A stretch of 11,935 nt of DNA from Clostridiales bacterium UBA3277. Its GTDB lineage: Bacteria > Bacillota > Clostridia > Oscillospirales > Oscillospiraceae. Positions 1 to 7,288 of this stretch are shown piece after piece. The translations under genes were made by a program, and so were the position numbers. The stretch is taken from positions 3,411 through 15,345 of the forward strand of contig DETX01000022.1 of assembly GCA_002362145.1 (NCBI GenBank). Direction: 5' to 3'. The notes below the pieces were generated by a model, which was not told the origin of the DNA, made no database searches, and saw only the letters and a program-made list of their open reading frames with translations. Within the stretch, counting starts at the first letter, position 1. The number at the start of each line of letters is the position of its first letter.

Positions 1-321
1 GTTGACCACGATCAGGGGGATGAACACGCCCAGACTCTCCGACAGGGCCGGAATGAAGGCCTGGAGGGCCAGGTCCACGATGGTGACGAAGCCCGCGATG
101 ATGGTGATGTAGGCCGCGATGCGCACCTGGTTGGGGATGAATTTCCGCAGGGCGGAGATGAGGACGTTGGAGCAGGTCAGGATGATGGTCACCGCCAGGC
201 CCATGCCGATGCCGTTGAAGAGGCTGGTGGTGATGGCCAGGGTGGAGCACATGCCCAGAAGCTGGACGGTGACGGGGTTCTTCGTCAGAAGGCCCTCGTG
301 GAATTGTTTTTTTAAATTCAT
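1..321 (-). CDS. rnfE: Rnf electron transport complex subunit E (RnfE), 5' part only
   Basis: RnfE is an integral membrane subunit of the Rnf complex, which passes electrons from reduced ferredoxin to NAD+ and pumps Na+ or H+. The first 107 residues are visible; the gene continues past the left edge. The start MNLKKQFHEG, then NPVTVQLLGMC, and later TIVDLALQAFIPALSESLG and FIPLIVVN are typical of the RnfE/RsxE family, as are the alternating membrane helices. The ATG at 319-321 follows a strong AAGGAGG site formed from the rnfG stop codon region, with 14 nt between the genes, so translation is probably coupled. Family order predicts rnfA and rnfB next, outside the window. RnfD/NqrB-type proteins are excluded because the RnfD gene is separately present. 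Confidence 0.93.
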   Translation of the reverse strand, partial: MNLKKQFHEGLLTKNPVTVQLLGMCSTLAITTSLFNGIGMGLAVTIILTCSNVLISALRKFIPNQVRIAAYITIIAGFVTIVDLALQAFIPALSESLGVFIPLIVVN

Positions 322-335
322 AGCTTGCTGCCTCC

Positions 336-884
336 TTACCCTAACGCATCAACGCAGGCCAGCGCCGCGTTGACACCGGCGCAGACCGCCCGGGAGGTGA
401 TGGTGGCGCCGGTGATGGCGTCCACCTGGCCCCCGTCCTTGGTGACGGACACGCTGCCGCTCAGGCCTCCAAACTGGCCCCGGAAGGCCTGTCCGGCGGA
501 GGTGGTGGCGGCGCAGACCGCGCCGAGACCGGCGGTCTCAGACTGGCTGACCACGGAGATGCCCAGAACCTCGCCCTGGGAGGAGATGCCCACCATCATG
601 TCGATGGTGCCGCCGAAGCCGGCGGGGGTGACCTCCACGGCGTAGCCGCTGTCCCCCTGGTACAATGCGGCGACATTTTCGGCGCCGGCGGGAACGGCGA
701 TTTCCCGGCCGCCGCCGGGGAGCACCGCCTCAATGGCCTTCTGGGTCTTATCGGCCTTCAACCCGGCGATGCGGGGGGCGGTGACGGAGTTGACACCGGC
801 CAGAGCCACAGCCACCACCGCGGTGATGAGCAGCAGCGTCAGGGCAATGCGGGCAACATATTTCACAGTGGATTCGGTTTTCAT
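336..884 (-). CDS. rnfG: Rnf complex FMN-binding subunit G (RnfG)
   Basis: RnfG carries a covalently bound FMN on the outer face of the membrane and relays electrons within the Rnf complex. The 182-residue protein has one N-terminal membrane anchor (about residues 10-31) followed by an FMN-binding domain. The flavinylation motif Dxx(S/T)GAT is visible as D155-A-I-T-G-A-T161, with T161 the expected FMN-phosphate attachment site. Attachment in this family is done by the ApbE flavin transferase, which is not in this window. Its ATG overlaps the rnfD stop codon by 4 nt (ATGA), a translational coupling arrangement. Length and layout are normal for the family. Confidence 0.95.
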   Translation of the reverse strand: MKTESTVKYVARIALTLLLITAVVAVALAGVNSVTAPRIAGLKADKTQKAIEAVLPGGGREIAVPAGAENVAALYQGDSGYAVEVTPAGFGGTIDMMVGISSQGEVLGISVVSQSETAGLGAVCAATTSAGQAFRGQFGGLSGSVSVTKDGGQVDAITGATITSRAVCAGVNAALACVDALG

Positions 885-1876
885 TTCGCCGCCTCCTTTT
901 TGGGCGCCCCGAACTTCACGGGACGGCCGATCCGGTCCAGCAGGACCACGCAGACGTTCATGACCAGAATGGCGTAGGAGACGCCCTCGTTATAGCCGCC
1001 GAAGTAGCGGATGAGGACGGTGACCACGCCGCAGCCGATGCCGTAGATGACCTGGCCCAGCTTGGTCACGGGGGAGGTCACGTAGTCGGTGGCCATAAAC
1101 ACGGCGCCCAGCATCAGGCCGCCGCCGAAAATCTGGGCGGCCATCCAGGCCACACGGTCGTTGCCCTGGGGGAAGAGGAAGGTAAGTACAGCCACGGTGC
1201 CGATGAAGGCCACAGGAATCCGGGCGGAGATGACCTTGCGGATGAGCAGGTAGGCAAAGCCCACAAGAAGCAGCAGCGCGGAGGTCTCGCCCAGGCAGCC
1301 GCCCACATTGCCCAGGAACATCTGGCCGATGGTGGCCTCGGGCATCATGCCCTGGTGCATATTGGCAAGGGGGGTGGCGGCGGTGACGGCGTCGGCGGCG
1401 GAGAGCACACCGGCGGCATTCGAGAAGCCCACTTTCACCCAGGTGCTCATGAGCACCGGCCAGCTGAACATGAAGGCCCGGCCCGCCAGGGCGGGGTTGA
1501 CAATGTTCTTGCCCAGGCCGCCGAAGAGCATCTTCACGATGATGATGGCGAAGAAGTCGCCCAGAATCAGGGTCCAGTAGGGGATGGTCACGGGGCAGAC
1601 AAAGGCCAGCAACACGCCTGTGACCACGCAGGACAGGTCATGGACCTTGCAGTCGGTCTTGCGCAGCTTGCACCAGCCCCACTCGAAGAACACGCAGGCG
1701 GCGGCGGAGACCAGGGTCACCAGCAGCGCCCGGAAGCCGAAGAAGTATACGGAAGCGGCCAGGGCGGGAGCCAGGGCGATGAGCACGTCCCGCATGATGG
1801 TCTGGGTAGTGGTGGGACCGTGGAAGTGGGGGGAGCTGGAAATGGTCAGCTCATAGAAGTATTTCATCTGTGCCAT
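881..1876 (-). CDS. rnfD: Rnf complex membrane subunit D (RnfD)
   Basis: RnfD is a polytopic membrane subunit of the Rnf complex and also carries covalent FMN. The 331-residue product begins with SSSPHFHGPTTTQTIMRDVL, the typical RnfD/NqrB amino end, and has about nine hydrophobic segments. The flavinylation site reads D162-A-V-T-A-A-T168-P-L, fitting Dxx(S/T)xAT, so T168 is the expected attachment residue; the usual Gly is Ala here. The conserved GGLGKNIVNPALAGRAFMF block lies at 119-137. The chosen ATG follows TAAGGAGGGAG, which includes the rnfC stop; a second Met at codon 4 is less well placed. It lies 15 nt after rnfC and overlaps rnfG by 4 nt. Confidence 0.95.
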   Translation of the reverse strand: MAQMKYFYELTISSSPHFHGPTTTQTIMRDVLIALAPALAASVYFFGFRALLVTLVSAAACVFFEWGWCKLRKTDCKVHDLSCVVTGVLLAFVCPVTIPYWTLILGDFFAIIIVKMLFGGLGKNIVNPALAGRAFMFSWPVLMSTWVKVGFSNAAGVLSAADAVTAATPLANMHQGMMPEATIGQMFLGNVGGCLGETSALLLLVGFAYLLIRKVISARIPVAFIGTVAVLTFLFPQGNDRVAWMAAQIFGGGLMLGAVFMATDYVTSPVTKLGQVIYGIGCGVVTVLIRYFGGYNEGVSYAILVMNVCVVLLDRIGRPVKFGAPKKEAAK

Positions 1877-1891
1877 AAAATCGCTCCCTCC

Positions 1892-3220
1892 TTACGCCTT
1901 GGCTTTGGCCTTGGCGGCCTCATTGCGGATCATCTGCTTGGCCACCCGGAAGCCCAGAACCAGAGGAACGCTGGCGGGACAGGTGTAGGCGCAGCAGCCG
2001 CACTCGATGCAGTCCATGATGTTGTTGCGCTTCATCTCATCCACACTGCCCGACTCCAGCGCCTTGTACATCAGCACCGGCATCAGGTGCATGGGGCAGG
2101 CGTCGATGCACCGGCCGCAGCGCAGGCAGTGGGGGTCCTTCACGGCGTACTCGTTCTTGCGGCCCAAAACCGTGACGGCGTTGACGCCCTTGATGGTGGG
2201 AACGCTCAGGTCGTACTGGGCGGCGCCCATCATGGGTCCGCCGGAGAGGACCTTGTAAGGGTACTCGGAGTGGCCGCAGGCCTCGAGAAGATCGTTGAAG
2301 GAGGTGCCGATGGGGACCATCAGGTTCTTGGGCTCCATGAGGATGTCGCCGGAGACGGTGACGATCCGGCGGATCAGGGGCATTCCCTCGTAGACCACGT
2401 CGCAGATGGCCTTGCAGGTGGCGGCGTTGAACACGGCGCAGCCCACCGCCGCGGGCAGGCCGCCGGAGGGAACCTCCCGGCCGGTAACGGCGTAGATGAG
2501 CTGCTTTTCAGCGCCCTGGGGGTACTTGGCGGGCAGGACGTCCAGGATGATGCCGTCGCCGGGGACAATGTGCTCCCGCAGGGCAGCGGCGGCCTGGGGC
2601 TTGTTGTCCTCAATGCCGATGTGGCCTTCCTTCAGGCCAAAGATCTTCATGACGATTTTGAGACCGGCGATGACCTTTTCGGGCATCTCCCGGCAGAGCC
2701 GGTCGTCGGCGGTGATGAAGGGCTCGCACTCGCCGGCGTTGACGATGACTGTATCCACCTTGCCGATGCCGCCGGAGAGCTTGACATGGGTGGGGAAGGT
2801 GGCGCCGCCCATACCGACGATGCCGCCCTCGTGGATGATGTCGATGAGCTGCTCGGGGGTCAGAGCGTCCACCTGCTCCTGGGTCCGGGGGGTAATGTCC
2901 GGGCACAGGGTGTCCAGGTGGTCATTTTCGATGACCACGCTCATCATGGTGGTGCCGCTGGTGTGGGCCCGGGGCTCCACGGCCTTGACCTTGCCGGAGA
3001 CCGAGGCGTGGACGGGAACGCAGAGCCCCGCGTTGTCGCCGATCTTCTGACCCATGGTGACCAGGTCACCCTTTTTCACCAGGGGCTTGCAGGGCGCGCC
3101 GATGTGCTGAGACATGGGGATGACGACCAGATCCGGAGCGGGGAAGTCCTGGACCGGGACATCACAAGCGTAGTGCTTGTTTTCTTTGGGGTGCACCCCG
3201 CCGAAAAAAGAAAACGCCAT
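1892..3220 (-). CDS. rnfC: Rnf complex NADH-binding iron-sulfur subunit C (RnfC)
   Basis: RnfC is the peripheral subunit that exchanges electrons with NAD(H), using FMN and two [4Fe-4S] clusters. With the start I choose it has 442 residues. A glycine-rich nucleotide-binding stretch (GGIVGMGGATFPTHVKL) lies near 132-148 and NAGECEPFITADDRL near 161-175. Two ferredoxin-type cysteine sets are present: C365, C368, C371, C375 and C404, C407, C410, C414. The open frame runs upstream to 3304, but the ATG at 3218-3220 is preferred: it follows AAAGAGGTGA, gives the family-typical start MAFSFFGGVHPKENK, and leaves the promoter at 3275-3303 outside the gene. It is the first gene of the operon. Confidence 0.95.
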   Translation of the reverse strand: MAFSFFGGVHPKENKHYACDVPVQDFPAPDLVVIPMSQHIGAPCKPLVKKGDLVTMGQKIGDNAGLCVPVHASVSGKVKAVEPRAHTSGTTMMSVVIENDHLDTLCPDITPRTQEQVDALTPEQLIDIIHEGGIVGMGGATFPTHVKLSGGIGKVDTVIVNAGECEPFITADDRLCREMPEKVIAGLKIVMKIFGLKEGHIGIEDNKPQAAAALREHIVPGDGIILDVLPAKYPQGAEKQLIYAVTGREVPSGGLPAAVGCAVFNAATCKAICDVVYEGMPLIRRIVTVSGDILMEPKNLMVPIGTSFNDLLEACGHSEYPYKVLSGGPMMGAAQYDLSVPTIKGVNAVTVLGRKNEYAVKDPHCLRCGRCIDACPMHLMPVLMYKALESGSVDEMKRNNIMDCIECGCCAYTCPASVPLVLGFRVAKQMIRNEAAKAKAKA

Positions 3221-3274
3221 GGTTACTTCACCTCTTTCAATTCTTGGGGAAACGGGATTCATAGTACGTCCCTT

Positions 3275-3303
3275 ATCATACCGCACTTTTTCGGTTTTGT
3301 CCA
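3275..3303 (-). promoter_or_regulatory. Sigma-A type promoter of the rnf operon
   Basis: On the minus strand TGGACA (3298-3303) and TATGAT (3275-3280) are separated by exactly 17 bp. Transcription would start near 3268, giving a leader of about 48 nt before rnfC. This supports the shorter RnfC start. No operator is recognised. Confidence 0.7.
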
Positions 3304-3378
3304 CTGCCTTTTGTAGGAATCACCAAAAATTTTGCAATAACTCATTCCGTATCGATAGAAAATAACTGAATCCGGGCG

Positions 3379-3419
3379 AAAAACAGTGCCCTCCGATTCT
3401 TCGGAGGGCACCGCTTTTT
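3379..3419 (-). terminator. Intrinsic terminator after the permease gene, possibly bidirectional
   Basis: A perfect 11-bp stem (3386-3396 with 3401-3411, loop TTCT) stands between the end of the permease gene at 3457 and the rnf promoter. Read on the minus strand it is followed by TG and then five T, as expected for terminating the permease operon. A T-run is also present on the plus side (3415-3419). It insulates rnf from the upstream operon. Confidence 0.85.
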
Positions 3420-3456
3420 CATGGGAATTCCGGAACGAAATCAGGGGAAAATGCTT

Positions 3457-4761
3457 TCAGATTCCATAGACCAGCCAGATGTACAGGTATGCCGGGATGA
3501 TGGCCGCCAGGGTGAAGGGAATGCCGATTTTGAAGAAGTCGGCGTTTTTGACTTCGTAGCCCTCCCGGCGGAGAATGCCGATGGCGGCAATGTTGGCGGA
3601 GGCGCCGATGGGGGTGATGTTGCCGCCCAGGGTGGCGCCGGAGAGCAGGCCGAAATACAGCGGGATGCCCGCTGCGGCGGCGCTGACCCCCAGGCCCGGG
3701 GCCATCTGGGATGCGATGCCGCCGATGACCGGGATCATGGTGGCCACATAGGGGATGTTGTCAATGAAGGCGGAGATGAGCACCGAGGCCCAGACGATGA
3801 CGGTGAACATCACAAACAGGTTCCCGCCGCCAAGCCGGGCCAGCAGGGCCGCCAGGGCGTCGATGACCCCCATGTGGCTGATGCCGCCGATCATGAGAAA
3901 CAGGCCGAGAAGCAGGTCCAGGGTCTGAAAGTCGATGGCAGAAAGAGGGCCGGTGACGGCCTGCCGGGTCCGCTTCACGGCAAAGTTGTAGATAAGACCC
4001 ACCAGCAGCAGCGCGCAGCAGATGAGGCCGTTGATTTCCGCCGGCAGGTTCCAGCTCTCTGGGGCGAAGGAGACGCAGGCCAGCAGCACAATGGCGCCCA
4101 GCAGCAAGATGGTGGGCACGTAGTCGGTGACCGGGGTGATGTGGCCGGTTTTGGGGATGGGGGCCTTTTCTCTGCGGAAGAGAAAGTAGACGATCATAGC
4201 CGAGAGCACGGCGCCCAGCTCCACGGCAAAGAAGATGGAGGGCCTGCCCTGATACCAGAAGAAGTCCATGAAGCTCATATCCAGGGCGGAGCCCAGCATA
4301 ATGGCGGTGGTGTCGCCTACCAGGGTGGCGGCGCCCTGGAGATTGGAGGACACGGCCACGGCGATGATGAAGGGCACGGGGTTGGTCTTGAGCTTTTTGC
4401 AGATCTCCAGGGCCACGGGGGCCACCATCAGCACCGTGGCCACATTGTCCACGAAGGCGGAGATGACCCCGGCGAAGAGGGCCAGGCACACGGCGGCCCA
4501 CTGGATGTTGGGGACCCGGGCCATGATCCGGTCGGCCATCTGCTCGGGCATATGGCTGTCGATGAACAGCTGAACCAGGCCCATGGTGCCGCCGATCATG
4601 AGCAGCACGTTAAAGTCCAGGGCATCGAGGATTTTGTCCAGGGGCAGCATCCCGGTGACGATGAAAAGGATGCCGGAGGCCAGGGCAATGTAGGGCCGGT
4701 ACTTGCCAAAGGTCAGCATGAGAACATAGGTCAGGACAAACAGGACAATGGCAGGAAGCAT
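3457..4761 (-). CDS. ArsB/NhaD-type (SLC13/IT superfamily) inner membrane ion permease
   Basis: This 434-residue protein is nearly all membrane helices and shows the internal two-fold repeat of the ion transporter superfamily. The paired motifs are SAFVDNVATV (101-110) with SAFIDNIPYV (330-339), and SSNLQGAATLVGDTTAIMLG (138-157) with SGATLGGNITPIGASANI (374-391). The unwound Asn/Gly/Thr segments of these repeats form the substrate site in relatives. Known relatives move arsenite, Na+/H+, citrate or dicarboxylates; the substrate cannot be read from sequence. No arsR or arsC gene is nearby, so arsenite is not favoured. The ATG follows AGAAAGGAT. It lies 31 nt after the FAD dehydrogenase gene and is probably co-transcribed with it. 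Confidence 0.85.
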   Translation of the reverse strand: MLPAIVLFVLTYVLMLTFGKYRPYIALASGILFIVTGMLPLDKILDALDFNVLLMIGGTMGLVQLFIDSHMPEQMADRIMARVPNIQWAAVCLALFAGVISAFVDNVATVLMVAPVALEICKKLKTNPVPFIIAVAVSSNLQGAATLVGDTTAIMLGSALDMSFMDFFWYQGRPSIFFAVELGAVLSAMIVYFLFRREKAPIPKTGHITPVTDYVPTILLLGAIVLLACVSFAPESWNLPAEINGLICCALLLVGLIYNFAVKRTRQAVTGPLSAIDFQTLDLLLGLFLMIGGISHMGVIDALAALLARLGGGNLFVMFTVIVWASVLISAFIDNIPYVATMIPVIGGIASQMAPGLGVSAAAAGIPLYFGLLSGATLGGNITPIGASANIAAIGILRREGYEVKNADFFKIGIPFTLAAIIPAYLYIWLVYGI

Positions 4762-4792
4762 GAAAAAATCCTTTCTTAAAAAACAGGATGGG

Positions 4793-6169
4793 TCAGGTCC
4801 GGGCTTTCAGAATGTCCCGGGCGACATACACGCCGCTGGCGGAGGCGTGGGACAGGGAGTGGGTCACGCCGCTGCCGTCGCCGATGACGTACAGCCCCGG
4901 ATACCGGGTTTGCAGATGGTCGTCCAGGGAGACCTCCATGTTGTAAAACTTGACCTCCACGCCGTAGAGGAGAGTATCGTCATTGGCGGTGCCCGGGGCG
5001 ATCTTATCCAGGGCGTAGATCATTTCAATGATGCCATCCAGAATCCGCTTGGGAAGCACCAGGCTCAGGTCCCCCGGGGTGGCCTTCAGAGTGGGACGGA
5101 CGATGCTCTCCTCCATCCGGGCCACGGTGCTCCGGCGGCCCCGGATCAGATCGCCGAACCGCTGGACGATGACGCCGCCGCCCAGCATATTGCTCAGGCG
5201 GGCGATGCTCTCGCCGTAGCCGTTGGAATCCTTGAAAGGCTCGGAGAAGTGCTTCGCCACCAGCAGGGCGAAGTTCGTGTTGTCGGTGTGCTTTTCCGGG
5301 GACTCGTAGCTGTGGCCGTTGACGGTGATGATGCCGTTGGTGTTTTCGTTGACCACGATGCCGTGGGGGTTCATGCAGAAGGTCCGGACCCGGTCCTCGA
5401 ACTTCTCCGTCCGGTAGACGATTTTGCTCTCATAGAGCTCGTCGGTGAGGTGGCTGAACACCACCGCCGGCAGCTCCACCCGGACGCCGATGTCCACCCG
5501 GTTGGATTTCGTGGGAATGTCCATCTCCCGGCAGATTTTTTCCATCCACTTGCTGCCGCTGCGGCCAACGGAGACCACGCAACTCCGGCAGTGGGCTTCC
5601 CCCGCTTTGGTCACCAGGGTGAAGCTGCCGTCCTCCTCCCGGCGCAGATGCTCCACCGACGTGTCGAAGAAGAAGTCCGCCCGGCCCTTCAAAAAGGCGT
5701 AGAGGTTTTCCAGCACCAGGTGGTTTAAGTCCGTGCCCAGGTGCCGCACGGAGGCGTCCAGCAGCTGCATTCCGTTCTGCAGGCACAGCTTTTTAAATTT
5801 GGTGGCCCCGGTGGAGTACATCTTGGTGCCCGCGCCGCCGTGGGCCATGTTGATGCCGTCCACGTAGCGCATGAGCTCCAGCGCCTGGTCCCGGCCGATG
5901 TACTCATAGAGGGTGCCGCCGAAGTCGTTTGTAATATTGTACTTGCCGTCGGAGAAGGCCCCGGCGCCGCCGAAGCCGCTCATGATGGAGCAGCTCTTGC
6001 AGCCGATGCAGCTTTTCACCTTGTCTCCGTCGATGGGGCAGCGGCGCTTTTCCAGGCTGTGGCCGGCCTCAAAGACGGCGACCTTCAGCTCCGGGGCCTG
6101 GGTGGCCAGCTCGTAGGCGGCGTAGATCCCGCCGGGACCGGCGCCGATGATGGCAATGTCGTAATTCAT
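4793..6169 (-). CDS. FAD-dependent dehydrogenase of the COG2509 type
   Basis: A 458-residue flavoprotein of unknown substrate. The FAD-binding dinucleotide fold is at the start (IIGAGPGG, 7-14, then the acidic strand end E34) and the closing FAD motif is GDGSG at 430-434. Between them an early four-cysteine cluster (C44, C54, C57, C60) precedes SGFGGAGAFSDGKYN, a combination I associate with the uncharacterised COG2509 dehydrogenase family. Whether the cysteines bind metal or are redox active is unknown. The start is supported by AGGATAGGAT just upstream. It is the first gene of a two-gene operon with the permease. Thioredoxin reductase, GltD and HI0933-type flavoproteins share only the FAD fold. 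Confidence 0.85.
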   Translation of the reverse strand: MNYDIAIIGAGPGGIYAAYELATQAPELKVAVFEAGHSLEKRRCPIDGDKVKSCIGCKSCSIMSGFGGAGAFSDGKYNITNDFGGTLYEYIGRDQALELMRYVDGINMAHGGAGTKMYSTGATKFKKLCLQNGMQLLDASVRHLGTDLNHLVLENLYAFLKGRADFFFDTSVEHLRREEDGSFTLVTKAGEAHCRSCVVSVGRSGSKWMEKICREMDIPTKSNRVDIGVRVELPAVVFSHLTDELYESKIVYRTEKFEDRVRTFCMNPHGIVVNENTNGIITVNGHSYESPEKHTDNTNFALLVAKHFSEPFKDSNGYGESIARLSNMLGGGVIVQRFGDLIRGRRSTVARMEESIVRPTLKATPGDLSLVLPKRILDGIIEMIYALDKIAPGTANDDTLLYGVEVKFYNMEVSLDDHLQTRYPGLYVIGDGSGVTHSLSHASASGVYVARDILKART

Positions 6170-6330
6170 AAGATCCTATCCTTTCCGTGGTCAAATGGGG
6201 ATTTGGGGCTTCCCCGCAGAAAAAGACCGCAAACAGCGCATAGAGTAGGGCTGTGCCATAAGCAGATTGCGGTTCACGGCGGCTCGTTGGGAGCACCCGG
6301 CCGAAGTCCGGTCCGGGTCTTCGCTCAACG
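6170..6330 (-). promoter_or_regulatory. Structured 5' leader, candidate cis-regulatory RNA or attenuator
   Basis: The predicted transcript start is about 6330, and the RNA immediately folds. The segment 6285-6330 can form a long interrupted stem: CGTTG with CAACG, AGC with GCT, ACCCGG with CCGGGT, and CCG with CGG. A second stem pairs ACCGCAA with TTGCGGT (6226-6232 with 6267-6273), encloses an ACAGC/GCTGT hairpin, and is followed on the minus strand by five T, like a weak terminator. A small GGGG/CCCC hairpin comes before the ribosome site. I do not recognise a known riboswitch class. No upstream reading frame of interest was seen. Confidence 0.4.
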
Positions 6331-6336
6331 AAAAAC

Positions 6337-6365
6337 AGTGTAGCACAGGAAAATGGAAAAGTAAA
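6337..6365 (-). promoter_or_regulatory. Promoter of the FAD dehydrogenase-permease operon
   Basis: TTTACT (6360-6365) and TACACT (6337-6342) are 17 bp apart on the minus strand, and a TG one base before the -10 makes it an extended -10 promoter. Just upstream, at 6374-6381 and 6391-6398, an inverted repeat GGGAAATA / TATTTCCC could be an activator or repressor site. Confidence 0.55.
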
Positions 6366-6373
6366 GCGGTTTA

Positions 6374-6398
6374 GGGAAATAATATCAGAATATTTCCC
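6374..6398. repeat. Inverted repeat next to the operon promoter, possible operator
   Basis: Perfect 8-bp arms GGGAAATA and TATTTCCC are separated by 9 bp, and the repeat lies 8 bp beyond the -35 box of the minus-strand promoter. Similar AATATTTC words recur at about 6457-6464 and 6543-6550. A protein-binding role is inference only. Confidence 0.3.
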
Positions 6399-6530
6399 CT
6401 GAATTCCGGGAAAACCCATACAGAAACGGAGGAAAAAACCCGGGGGATTCCCGGAAAATATTTCACAAAACCCAGGCTTTCCCGGCCGGAAAACTTCGGG
6501 AAACTCCAAAAAGAGAGGAAGGATTTTGGA

Positions 6531-6689
6531 GTGCGCAAGGGGAATATTTCACCGTCAAATGACTGCAAGAGAGAATTACATGGCGATGAAAAATTGGGAT
6601 TCGCTCAAGAAATATCGATTGCGGGAGAGAATGTGCAGATGAATGGGATTCTCCCGGAAAAATTGGAAGAATTTGTGGAAAACTTATAA
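6531..6689 (+). CDS. Candidate small ORF, 52 residues, GTG start
   Basis: A GTG at 6531 follows AGAGGAAGGA by about eight bases, an acceptable ribosome site, and opens a 52-codon frame ending in TAA. The product is hydrophilic and acidic at its end (LPEKLEEFVENL), with no membrane segment or known motif. The same frame has no stop codon back to 6375, an open run of about 104 codons in an AT-richer region. Codons such as AGA, ATA and TTA are unlike those of neighbouring genes. It could be a real small protein, a remnant of a lost gene, or chance. No promoter of its own was found, and the nfeD promoter begins 30 bp after it. Confidence 0.2.
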   Translation: MRKGNISPSNDCKRELHGDEKLGFAQEISIAGENVQMNGILPEKLEEFVENL

Positions 6690-6718
6690 AAATTTAACGT
6701 TTTTGGGGAAAATGTGAA

Positions 6719-6747
6719 TTGACCTGGGGGCAAGAATCTGTTATGAT
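6719..6747 (+). promoter_or_regulatory. Promoter of the nfeD-SPFH operon
   Basis: TTGACC (6719-6724) and TATGAT (6742-6747) are 17 bp apart, with TG one base before the -10 box. The start would be near 6754, giving a short leader of about 38 nt that contains AAAGGAGGT before the ATG at 6792. This is among the strongest promoter matches in the window. Confidence 0.8.
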
Positions 6748-6791
6748 AAGAGCACATCCGGAAGGATTCGGATGGAAAGGAGGTAAGAATA

Positions 6792-7259
6792 ATGCACGCA
6801 TTTGCAATACAGGCCTTTGGCTGGCTGTGGGTGGTCCTTCTGGTGGCGTTTCTCGCCGTGGAGGCCGCCTGCCCCATCCATCTGGTGTCCATCTGGTTCG
6901 CGGTGGGCAGCCTGGTGGCCCTGGTGGCGGACCTTCTGGGGGCGGCGCTGTGGCTGCAGATTGTCTTGTTCCTGGTGGTGTCCGGGGGACTTCTGGCCAT
7001 GCTGTGGCCCCTGGCGAAAAAGTACATGAACCCCAAGGTCGTGGCGACCAACGTGGATTCCCTGGTGGGCTCTCTGGGCTACGTCACCGAGGATATCGAC
7101 AATGTGGCCGCCAAGGGCCAGGTGAAATTGGGGGGCATGGAGTGGACCGCCCGGAGTCAGTCCGGAGCGCCCATCCCCAAGGGACAGATGATCAAGGTGG
7201 AACGGGTGGAAGGCGTAAAGGCCTACGTCAGTCCCGCCGGGCAGACCGTACAGGTGTAA
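6792..7259 (+). CDS. NfeD-like membrane protein with OB-fold domain (short type)
   Basis: A 155-residue protein with three hydrophobic helices (about 8-27, 31-50, 54-74) and a soluble C-terminal beta domain (about 80-155) containing LVGSLGYVTEDI, then GQVKLGGMEWTARS and KGQMIKVERVEGVKAYV. This is the layout of short NfeD proteins, whose OB-fold domain works with an SPFH protein at the membrane. The long form's ClpP-like protease domain is absent. It starts after AAAGGAGGT and is followed 29 nt later by the SPFH gene, the usual NfeD/SPFH pairing. In relatives such pairs are linked to membrane microdomain organisation and membrane protein quality control; the exact task here is inferred. Confidence 0.85.
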   Translation: MHAFAIQAFGWLWVVLLVAFLAVEAACPIHLVSIWFAVGSLVALVADLLGAALWLQIVLFLVVSGGLLAMLWPLAKKYMNPKVVATNVDSLVGSLGYVTEDIDNVAAKGQVKLGGMEWTARSQSGAPIPKGQMIKVERVEGVKAYVSPAGQTVQV

Positions 7260-7288
7260 AGCGAAGGAAAAATTTAAGGAGGTAAAAT

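Noticed and set aside
3221..3304. N-terminal extension of RnfC from a non-ATG start at 3304
   Set aside because: The extension overlaps a good promoter, lacks a ribosome site, and the family-typical start is the ATG at 3220.
1355..3316. 653-residue open frame on the plus strand
   Set aside because: It lies fully antisense to rnfD and rnfC, is Gly/Ala/His/Asp-rich without family features, and has no ribosome site; it is a mirror of GC-rich codon use.
3421..4779. 452-residue open frame antisense to the permease
   Set aside because: Low-complexity Gly/His/Asp/Gln protein reading through a terminator; the opposite strand encodes a clear membrane transporter.
4748..5728. 326-residue open frame antisense to the FAD dehydrogenase
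   Set aside because: The opposite strand has conserved FAD motifs and a good ribosome site; this frame has none.
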